From UBA11606 sp039188975 (GTDB taxonomy: Bacteria; Actinomycetota; Acidimicrobiia; Acidimicrobiales; Aldehydirespiratoraceae), in NCBI GenBank assembly GCA_039188975.1, contig JBCCYT010000122.1:1-12897 (forward strand): a DNA stretch of 12,897 bases, read 5' to 3'. This document shows positions 6,934-12,897 of the stretch, piece by piece. The notes beneath the pieces are model-generated. The model saw only the letters and a list, made by a program, of their open reading frames with translations. It was not told the origin of the DNA and did not search any database. Positions within the stretch are counted from its first letter, which is position 1; each line of letters opens with the position of its first letter. The position numbers and the translations under genes are program-made.

Positions 6934-7911
6934 TCACGAACCCTCTGCCGGGTAGCGAACGCCCAGCTCCGCCCGGATCTCGTCACACCAGGCCAAAATC
7001 GCCCGAGTCGTGGCCAACGGATTCCGGGAGCTCTCACGCTCACCCGCCCGCACGCACCGGTGCACCTCATCGACCTGCCAGTGCAGCGATGCAGCCGGAA
7101 ACTCCCCGTCGCTGCCACTGCGACGAATCACGGACGTGGCAAAGAACGGAGCTTTCAGCTCGATCTCGCCATCGGTCCCCGTCAGGCGGGCCGTGATCGG
7201 ACCGGCTCCGTCGAGCCCGCACGACAGCGTCGCCGTCGTATCGGCCCAGGTCGCGTCGATGACACACCGAGTATCGACCCCACCGGCCACCTCGCCCTCG
7301 ACCGTCCACGAACCGGGCTGGCCGAGCAACCACCACGCCAACGTCACCGGATAGATCCCCAAGTCGAGCAGCCCGCCGCCGCCCTTCTCGAGCGACCGCA
7401 GCCGATGATCGCTGTCGTCGGGAACCGCAAGGGAGAAATCGATGTCGAGCCGAATCAGTGACCCGATCGCCCCCTGCGTCACAGCCTCGACAGCGGCAAC
7501 CGGCCCCGGGTTGAAACGCATCCACATCGCCTCCATCGCAAACCGGTCGTTCGCCCGAGCTGCCGCGGTGATGCGGTCGAGCTGCGCGGCCGACAGCGCC
7601 ATCGGTTTCTCGACCAGCACGTGCTTGCCTGCGTCGAGGAAGCGCACCGCGTCGTCGGCGTGGCCCGGTTGCAGACTCGCCACATAGACGATGTCGACCT
7701 CGTCGTCACCAGCCAACTCCCCATAGGAGCCGTGGGCCCGGTCGATGCCGTGCTCGGTCGCAAATGCCTCCGCCGTCTCGCGGCGGCGCGACCCGACCGC
7801 CGCCAACGATGCGTCCAGATCAGCGACCTTGGCAAACGCCGTCGCGAACTGGTTCGCGATCTGTCCGGTCGCGGCGATCCCCCAGCGGATTGGTCCGTCG
7901 TGTCGTGCCAT
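6934..7911 (-). CDS. Gfo/Idh/MocA-family NAD(P)-dependent oxidoreductase
   Basis: A 325-aa cytosolic dehydrogenase, the usual length for the family, acting on a sugar, inositol or diol. The Rossmann N-terminus reads RWGIAATGQIANQFA (the dinucleotide loop is G11-x-x-x-x-G16-x-x-A19, a slightly relaxed GxGxxA). The second strand is followed by SRRRETAEAFA, and the EKP motif is E101-K102-P103. The C-terminal substrate domain contains GGGGLLDLGIYPV (177-189). K102 and Y187 correspond in position and context to the Lys/Tyr pair of dimeric dihydrodiol dehydrogenases, whose catalytic Tyr lies in the same GGGxLLDxGxY motif. It therefore resembles the trans-1,2-dihydrobenzene-1,2-diol/D-xylose dehydrogenase branch more than inositol dehydrogenase. 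It lies 18 bp downstream of the GGDEF-EAL gene and 60 bp upstream of the selenoprotein start, so read-through transcription of all three is likely. The substrate cannot be read from sequence. Confidence 0.9.
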   Translation of the reverse strand: MARHDGPIRWGIAATGQIANQFATAFAKVADLDASLAAVGSRRRETAEAFATEHGIDRAHGSYGELAGDDEVDIVYVASLQPGHADDAVRFLDAGKHVLVEKPMALSAAQLDRITAAARANDRFAMEAMWMRFNPGPVAAVEAVTQGAIGSLIRLDIDFSLAVPDDSDHRLRSLEKGGGGLLDLGIYPVTLAWWLLGQPGSWTVEGEVAGGVDTRCVIDATWADTTATLSCGLDGAGPITARLTGTDGEIELKAPFFATSVIRRSGSDGEFPAASLHWQVDEVHRCVRAGERESSRNPLATTRAILAWCDEIRAELGVRYPAEGS

Positions 7912-7929
7912 CGCCGCCGATGGTAGGCG

Positions 7930-10461
7930 TCAGCCGGCCCGCCCCGGTCGGCTTAACCGGGTGACGGTCGCCATGTTCGTCGGCACCGCCTCCGACCCAG
8001 CCGCCAACGCAAACTCGATGAATGCGTCGAGCGGCAGCGCGTCGCTGAACAGGTGCCCCTGCAACAGATCACACCCCAACGTGCGCAAAATGTCGGCGTC
8101 GCCGGCCTGCTCAACCCCTTCGGCCACGACCTCCAAATCGAGATCGTGGAACAGCTGCGTCATAGACCGCACGATCGCGCGGTTGTCCGGCGACGAACTC
8201 ACGTTGGTGATGAACGACTGATCGAGCTTCGCTTCATCGAGCGGCAGGCGCTGCAAATGCCCGAGCGACGCATGGCCCGTACCGAAATCGTCGATCGACG
8301 TGCGGCACCCCAAACCCCGCAACGCGGCAAGGTTACCGATCGCCGCGTCGATGTCGGAAATCACCGAATTCTCCGTGACCTCGAACGTCAACCGGTTCGG
8401 TTCGAGCCCGTACTCCTCGAACCGAGACGCAATCTCGGCCGGAAGTCGCCGGTCGAGCAGGTCACGACTCGTCAAATTGACCGACAATCCCAGATCGAGG
8501 CCCTGGCGTTTCAGCTCGACCGCGGCCTGCATCGTCTGATCGATCACGAACCGGGTCAGATCGCCGGCCACGTTCGAATGCTCCGCATGGGACACGAACT
8601 CGCCCGGCGGAATCATGCCGTGAACCGGATGCAGCCACCGCACCAGTGCTTCTGCGTTCGCCAATCCACCGTCGGCTCGGACCTGCGGTTGCAGATGAAT
8701 GCACAACTCGCCTCGGCCGATCGCCTCACGCAACTCACCCATCAGGGCCAGCCGTTCACTGCTGTAATCGTCGAGCCGCGACTCGAAACGCACCCAGGCC
8801 CGCTGCGTGCGCTTCGCCTCATACATCGCAATGTCGGCATCGCGCAGCAGCGTTGTCGTCGTACGGCCATGGGTCGGCCATTCCGCCACGCCGATGCTGC
8901 CGCCGAGATCGAGCACGATGCCTTCCAGCTCGATCGGCCGAGCGAGCGCCTCCGCGATCTCACCGACCCGGTTGTTGATCGACCGGCCCGTGTCGGTGGT
9001 CAACACCACCGCAAACTCGTCGCCGCCGAGCCGAGCGGCCATCCCTTGCGCACCGACCGTTTCACGGAGCCGCTCCGACACCGTGCACAGCACACTGTCG
9101 CCGAACTGATGGCCGAGCGAATCGTTCACTTCCTTGAAGCGATCGAGATCGATGATGAGCACCGCGCCCTCACTGTCGGGCTCGTCGAGGCGAGTCAGCA
9201 GCTCGACCTCGAACGTCGACCGGTTGGCCAACTCCGTCAGCGGGTCGATCCCGGCCTGCTCCTCGAGCTTGCGCAGCAACGAATCGGCCGACAGGCGGGC
9301 CCCCAGCGTCGATGCCATCGAACCGAACAACCGACTCTCGTCGACGGTGAAGCGTGGCACTGCGCCGAGACGATCGAGCACCAACACAAAGCCAGAATCC
9401 AAGCCCGGCAAGTCGGCGGCCATGCCATTTCGAGCCGAGTACATGTTGAACAACGCCTTCGCCGGCCCGGGATGATCGACACTGATCGCAGTTGGCCCGT
9501 CGACCATTCGAGGCATCTCGTCGAACGAGAACACGGTGTCCCATCGGCGATCGTCGACCAACGCCGAGACGTCATGTTGACCATCGGGGCGCGGCACCAT
9601 GATGACCGCACCCCGGGCCCGAAGGGTGGTGCACAGGCGCTGCAGCCCGACCTCTACCGGCTCGGCCCCGCTGATGGCCGACGTGAACTCGTGGAGCTGA
9701 TCGAGATTGTCGTACTTCTTGCCCAACTCGCCATGGAAACGAAGCAGCATGGCCACACCGATGAAGGGCGCCATGCCGATCACCAAGGGTGTCGTGCCGT
9801 GGGGGACAGCCGCGGCCGCGATGACCACCGCGAACGCTGAACTCATCACCGCGATCGTCTGGCTGCGCGCGATCTGGGAGAACAGGCTCAGCCGGTAGCT
9901 GCCCTCCGAGACCATGATCACGATCGGCACGGCAATCAAACTCACCAACTCCGCAGCAAGCAGTGCGCCCAGCAAGATCAGCCAATCGGCGACCCCAGCC
10001 AACTCGCCATCGCTCGTCGCGAGCGAGGCAATCGCCACCGCGACGACCGTCTCGGCCGCACACAACGACGAGTTCCAGATGAGCTTCACGCCGCTGCGAC
10101 CCCGCACGACCGCGAGCGCGAAGACCGTGCCGATCACCCGAGCGACCACCAGCGTCACCGGGTTGAGTGCGAGCACGCCCAGCAGCAGCGGGAAGCCCGA
10201 CAGACTGATGCTGTGGCTCTCGCGGCGGATCTCGATGTGCAGCGCGGTCGACTCGGTACCCGCGAACCCGAGCCCGATCAGCACCGCCGGGATCATGATG
10301 AACGCGGTGGTGTCGATCGTGCGGTCGGCCCAGATCAGCCCACCGACGGCGACGAGGGTCAGGCCCGCCGCATAGATGAGGACATGAATCTGTCGCCGAC
10401 GCCACGCCTCGCGGAAGCGACCGGAGGCTTCGGGACTGGGCCCGTCACCCGAAACTGCCAT
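7930..10461 (-). CDS. Membrane-bound GGDEF-EAL protein (c-di-GMP synthase/phosphodiesterase)
   Basis: An 843-aa inner-membrane c-di-GMP signalling protein. About eight hydrophobic segments occupy residues 25-245 (a MASE-like sensor region I cannot assign further). A GAF-like segment follows at about 255-400, then GGDEF (about 402-565) and EAL (about 580-830). The diguanylate cyclase motif G479-G-D-E-F483 is intact; the inhibitory RxxD site just before it is absent (G470-A-Q-G473). The EAL catalytic set looks complete: E604-A-L606, N662, E694/E697, D724-D725-FGTG, K745-L-D747 and E781-G-V-E784. Both activities are therefore possible and the net direction is unknown. ATG at 10461 is chosen because AGGGG at 10470-10466 precedes it and the first TM helix starts soon after. 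The longer open frame to 10845 is only the 15-bp repeat of the protease gene read out of frame. The start overlaps the protease stop by 17 bp. Confidence 0.93.
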   Translation of the reverse strand: MAVSGDGPSPEASGRFREAWRRRQIHVLIYAAGLTLVAVGGLIWADRTIDTTAFIMIPAVLIGLGFAGTESTALHIEIRRESHSISLSGFPLLLGVLALNPVTLVVARVIGTVFALAVVRGRSGVKLIWNSSLCAAETVVAVAIASLATSDGELAGVADWLILLGALLAAELVSLIAVPIVIMVSEGSYRLSLFSQIARSQTIAVMSSAFAVVIAAAAVPHGTTPLVIGMAPFIGVAMLLRFHGELGKKYDNLDQLHEFTSAISGAEPVEVGLQRLCTTLRARGAVIMVPRPDGQHDVSALVDDRRWDTVFSFDEMPRMVDGPTAISVDHPGPAKALFNMYSARNGMAADLPGLDSGFVLVLDRLGAVPRFTVDESRLFGSMASTLGARLSADSLLRKLEEQAGIDPLTELANRSTFEVELLTRLDEPDSEGAVLIIDLDRFKEVNDSLGHQFGDSVLCTVSERLRETVGAQGMAARLGGDEFAVVLTTDTGRSINNRVGEIAEALARPIELEGIVLDLGGSIGVAEWPTHGRTTTTLLRDADIAMYEAKRTQRAWVRFESRLDDYSSERLALMGELREAIGRGELCIHLQPQVRADGGLANAEALVRWLHPVHGMIPPGEFVSHAEHSNVAGDLTRFVIDQTMQAAVELKRQGLDLGLSVNLTSRDLLDRRLPAEIASRFEEYGLEPNRLTFEVTENSVISDIDAAIGNLAALRGLGCRTSIDDFGTGHASLGHLQRLPLDEAKLDQSFITNVSSSPDNRAIVRSMTQLFHDLDLEVVAEGVEQAGDADILRTLGCDLLQGHLFSDALPLDAFIEFALAAGSEAVPTNMATVTRLSRPGRAG

Positions 10462-12106
10462 GCCACCCCTGGTTGGTCCAGGTGCTGCCGGTCCAGGTCG
10501 ACCCCGTCCAGGTCGAACCGGTCCAGGTGCTGCCGGTCCAGGTCGAACCGGTCCACGACGACCCCGTCCAGGTCGAACCGGTCCAGGTGCTGCCGGTCCA
10601 GGTGCTGCCGGTCCAGGTCGAACCCGTCCAGGTGCTGCCGGTCCAGGTGCTGCCGGTCCACGTTGACCCCGTCCAGGTCGAACCCGTCCAGGTCGACCCC
10701 GTCCAGGTCGAACCGGTCCAGGTGCTGCCGGTCCAGGTCGAACCGGTCCAGGTCGAACCCGTCCACGTCGAGCCAGCGGCCTCGAGCCACGCATCGGCGT
10801 CCCAATCAGCGCCGGTGACCGTGGTTTCGCCCACCAGCTCCTCACCGTGGATCACGACACGTGCGCTGCCACGGGCGGCATCGAGCGAACCGGTGCCCGT
10901 CGACCGAGTCCAGTTCTGCACCGCATCGGGCGTCGCCATGGCAGCCGCCGCGCCGACATCGATCAAACCCGCACCCTGCCGGTTGGCCCTGGCGCCGTCG
11001 ATCGAGTCGGCCGAGTCCATGAGCAGTGCCTTCACCTGGTCTGGGGTGAGATCAGGGCGAGCCTGCAGCAGCAGTGCCGCCGCGCCCGACACGACCGCCG
11101 TCGCCTGCGAGGTGCCGGTGCCCCGCTGAATGGTCTCGTTGACCCGGCCGGCAGTCTCTTCCATGCCAATGCGAGAGCCCGGCACTCGCAGACTCCGGAT
11201 GCTGTCGCCCGGGGCTACGAGATCAGCGCCCCGCTTCTTGTAATCAGCATCCCAGGCCTTCAACCAGTCCCGGTTGCTCTTGTTGACCTTCCAGGCGCGC
11301 GCCGACCAGCCCGGCACCGTGACCGAACCGTTGTTCTTGACCTTGGCCGCACCGACTGCGATCACGTACGGGTTGCTGGCCGGGTTTGACAGGCCAACAC
11401 CATCCTTGCCGCCGTTACCGGCTGCCACCACGACCACGATGCCGGCATGCCACGCCCGTTCGACCGCGTGTGACAACGGGTCGATCTCCGGATCCTGGGT
11501 GCTGTCCGTGCCATAGGAGAGGTTGATCACCCGAATGTTGAGATCACCCTCGTCCTTGTGTTCGATCACCCAATCGATCGCCGCGATCACCTGTGACACA
11601 TCGACCGCGCCCGTGTTGTCGCCGACCTTCACGCTCACGATGCCCGCTCCGGGCGCCACGCCGTGGAACTCCTTGGGTCGCTCATGCGCTGTCGCCGGGT
11701 CGCCGCCCGGGTCAGAGCCCGCAATGATGCCGGCCATGTGGCTTCCATGGCCGTACGTGTCGAGGAAGGTCGCCTCGGGAATCCCAGCCTCGAACGACAG
11801 GTCGACCATCGCCACGACCTTGTCAGCGCCGGTCAGCGCCGGAACCGGCGCAACACCGGTGTCGATCACTGCAACATCGATGCCCTCGCCCGTGATGCCC
11901 TGCTGCCACAGCGACCGGGCATTGATCTGATCGACGACGTTGTACATCGACGAGCTGTTTCGTTGCGCCGCCTTCTTTTCGGACTCATAGGAGATCGGCT
12001 CTCCTTGCGCCCCCGCCGGCACCGCCGTCGCAACCAACGACAGCGCTGCAATCAGCGCCACCAACACCCGCTTGAGGGGCTTCAACCACGTCACGCCTTT
12101 GCGCAT
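10445..12106 (-). CDS. Secreted subtilisin-like (S8) serine protease with GSTWT-repeat tail
   Basis: A 553-aa exported serine endopeptidase. The signal peptide is about residues 1-33 (basic MRKGVTWLKPLKR, hydrophobic VLVALIAALSLVATA, cleavage probably after AGA33). The S8 catalytic domain spans about 65-415. Asp82 is in VAVIDTGV, His120 in YGHGSHMAGI, the oxyanion Asn is in VVAAGNGG, and Ser333 is in GTGTSQATAVVSG. All four are intact, so it should be active. After a linker, residues 445-544 are twenty 5-residue repeats (GSTWT, one GSSWT), ending NQGWHGSFG. No C-terminal membrane anchor is seen, so it is probably secreted or bound to the envelope through the Trp-rich tail. ATG at 12106 is chosen for the signal peptide and an AAAGGCGG stretch just upstream; the frame is open further, to 12247. 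It overlaps the next gene by 17 bp and diverges from the S9B peptidase gene. Confidence 0.93.
   Translation of the reverse strand: MRKGVTWLKPLKRVLVALIAALSLVATAVPAGAQGEPISYESEKKAAQRNSSSMYNVVDQINARSLWQQGITGEGIDVAVIDTGVAPVPALTGADKVVAMVDLSFEAGIPEATFLDTYGHGSHMAGIIAGSDPGGDPATAHERPKEFHGVAPGAGIVSVKVGDNTGAVDVSQVIAAIDWVIEHKDEGDLNIRVINLSYGTDSTQDPEIDPLSHAVERAWHAGIVVVVAAGNGGKDGVGLSNPASNPYVIAVGAAKVKNNGSVTVPGWSARAWKVNKSNRDWLKAWDADYKKRGADLVAPGDSIRSLRVPGSRIGMEETAGRVNETIQRGTGTSQATAVVSGAAALLLQARPDLTPDQVKALLMDSADSIDGARANRQGAGLIDVGAAAAMATPDAVQNWTRSTGTGSLDAARGSARVVIHGEELVGETTVTGADWDADAWLEAAGSTWTGSTWTGSTWTGSTWTGSTWTGSTWTGSTWTGSTWTGSTWTGSTWTGSTWTGSTWTGSTWTGSTWTGSSWTGSTWTGSTWTGSTWTGSTWTGSTWTNQGWHGSFG
10475..10774 (-). 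repeat. Twenty tandem 15-bp repeats encoding (GSTWT)20
   Basis: The tract is exactly 300 bp, twenty 15-bp units on the coding strand of the protease gene, each reading G-S-T-W-T (one unit is GSSWT at its third residue). Two unit types are intermixed: seven use AGC for Ser and thirteen use TCG or TCA. The glycine codon and final Thr codon also vary. All units keep the same reading frame and length. Confidence 0.95.
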
Positions 12107-12232
12107 CACCCACCGCCTTTCACCGCTCACCGTAGTCCGATACCGACGCTGCGTGCCACCGATTGAACAATGATTGGTCAGCCCCAAATGTGGAAGTCGG
12201 TGCCGACCGAGACGACCAGGCATGATCAAGCC
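12107..12232. promoter_or_regulatory. Divergent promoter region between the S8 and S9B peptidase genes
   Basis: These 126 bp separate two divergently transcribed peptidase genes, so at least two promoters should lie here. The centre is locally AT-richer and contains ATTGAACAAT (12162-12171), a 4-bp inverted repeat around AA. TTGAAC at 12163 could be a -35 for the rightward gene, but I see no clear -10 in either direction. No terminator or RNA gene is visible. Confidence 0.35.
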
Positions 12233-12897
12233 GTGCCCGAACCGCAAACGCCCGACGCCAGCTCGTACCCCCGGCGCAACGCCGTCACCCGCCGCTTCAC
12301 CCTCGGCGCTCCCCGAAACATCCGAGTCGGCGCCGACGGAGGACGGGTCGCCTTTCTCCGCTCGGCCGGTCCCGAAGACCCGGTCAACGCGCTGTGGACG
12401 TTCGACGTCGCATCACGCTCCGAACGTCTCGTCGTCGACCCCGCAATGCTGAGCGCCGACGACGGCGACCTGCCGCCCGAAGAACAGGCCCGTCGCGAAC
12501 GCGCCCGCGAGAGCGGCGGCGGCATCGTCGCCTACGACGCCGATCGCAACCTCACGACTGCCTGCTTCGCCCTCGGCGGCCAGATCGGGCGGGCCGATCT
12601 CGTCACCGGCGAAGCCGCCCTGCTCGACACCATGGCCGGCGGCTTCGATCCGCGCCTCGCGCCCGACGGAACCACCATTGCCTATGTCGCCGGCGAGGGG
12701 CTGCGGGTCGTCGACACCAACGGTGACCGATCCGTCATTCACGAAGACGGCGACACCATCTCGTGGGGCGCAGCCGAGTTCATCGCAGGGGAAGAGATGG
12801 GCCGGACCCGCGGCTTCTGGTGGGCACCCGACTCGCAGCACCTCCTCGTCGAACGAGTCGACGTCGCCCCCATCGACACCTGGTGGATCAGCGCACC
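12233..12897 (+). CDS. S9B dipeptidyl-peptidase IV-family protein (3' partial)
   Basis: The first 221 residues of a prolyl-oligopeptidase-clan serine peptidase; the gene continues past the window end. The N-terminus SYPRRNAVTRRFTLGAPRNI and the following blade-like repeats (VGADGGRVAFLRS, LAPDGTTIAYVAG) are the beta-propeller start of the family. E187-E188 in FIAGEEMGRTRGFWWAPDS is the double-Glu motif that in DPP-IV enzymes anchors the substrate N-terminus, and the FWWxPDS context agrees. The catalytic alpha/beta-hydrolase domain is outside the window, so activity cannot be judged. GTG at 12233 is tentative: in-frame alternatives are ATG 12188 and GTG 12200, and none has a strong Shine-Dalgarno. 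It diverges from the subtilase gene, and the pair may process extracellular or cell-wall peptides together (inference). Confidence 0.85.
   Translation, partial: MPEPQTPDASSYPRRNAVTRRFTLGAPRNIRVGADGGRVAFLRSAGPEDPVNALWTFDVASRSERLVVDPAMLSADDGDLPPEEQARRERARESGGGIVAYDADRNLTTACFALGGQIGRADLVTGEAALLDTMAGGFDPRLAPDGTTIAYVAGEGLRVVDTNGDRSVIHEDGDTISWGAAEFIAGEEMGRTRGFWWAPDSQHLLVERVDVAPIDTWWISA

Noticed and set aside
6466..7461. A 331-residue open frame on the + strand
   Set aside because: It lies antisense to the selenoprotein and Gfo/Idh genes, has Arg/Pro-rich low-complexity content, and shows no domain signature. It is a typical high-GC shadow.
10475..10774. CRISPR array
   Set aside because: Units are contiguous 15-mers without unique spacers and are in frame with a coding sequence.
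10359..10805. Pentapeptide-repeat-like open frame (FDLDR/QHLDR units) on the minus strand
   Set aside because: The 15-bp unit is open in several frames and produces pseudo-pentapeptide repeats out of frame. The GSTWT frame is continuous with a full subtilase domain, so it is the real one.
10462..10845. N-terminal extension of the GGDEF-EAL frame, rich in RPGPAAPGP repeats
   Set aside because: This is the 15-bp protease repeat read in another frame. The ATG at 10461 has an AGGGG site and leads directly into the membrane domain.
10445..12106. The subtilase as a mycosin (MycP) partner of the type VII ATPase
   Set aside because: It lacks the C-terminal transmembrane anchor of mycosins, ends in a repeat tail, and lies about 4 kb away on the opposite strand, next to unrelated genes.

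Overview
The window is high-GC DNA with actinobacterial gene content: an F420-dependent luciferase-like oxidoreductase of the Rv3520c type, a WXG100 protein beside an FtsK/EccC-type ATPase, and an MPT53-like exported thioredoxin. The style fits an Acidimicrobiia-like actinobacterium, but no rRNA or other marker is present, so the taxonomy is inference. There are nine protein-coding genes and no gene-free stretch over 300 bases. All seven genes with a visible ordinary stop end in TGA, so the standard code is in use.

Left block, + strand. A 5'-truncated LLM-class oxidoreductase is followed 1 nt later by a crotonase-fold acyl-CoA enzyme. After a comparatively AT-rich 134-bp intergenic region with phased CATGRAARG repeats comes a two-gene type VII secretion-like unit: a 90-aa WXG100 protein and a 1358-aa FHA / two-TM / triple-ATPase secretion motor. 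No EccB, EccD, EccE or mycosin is present in the window.

Centre and right block, - strand. Four genes run in one direction with short gaps: a secreted subtilase with a 20-copy GSTWT tail, a membrane GGDEF-EAL protein whose start overlaps the protease stop by 17 bp, a Gfo/Idh/MocA dehydrogenase, and a small exported thioredoxin-like lipoprotein. The right edge holds the start of a divergently transcribed S9B dipeptidyl-peptidase.

The most interesting item is the thioredoxin-like gene at complement(6373..6873). Read naively it breaks into two ORFs separated by two in-frame TGA codons. The two TGAs sit exactly at the two active-site cysteines of a CPFC motif, giving W-TGA-P-F-TGA-R. The reading frame is intact on both sides and the gene ends in TAG. 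Starting 10 nt after the second TGA is a perfect 7-bp hairpin with a GGUC apical loop, the loop of the E. coli fdhF bacterial SECIS element. I interpret this as a di-selenocysteine (UPFU) exported thioredoxin of the TlpA/MPT53 group, with one bSECIS serving both UGAs, and not as a pseudogene. Sec machinery (selA, selB, selD, tRNA-Sec) is not in this window and must be sought elsewhere in the genome.
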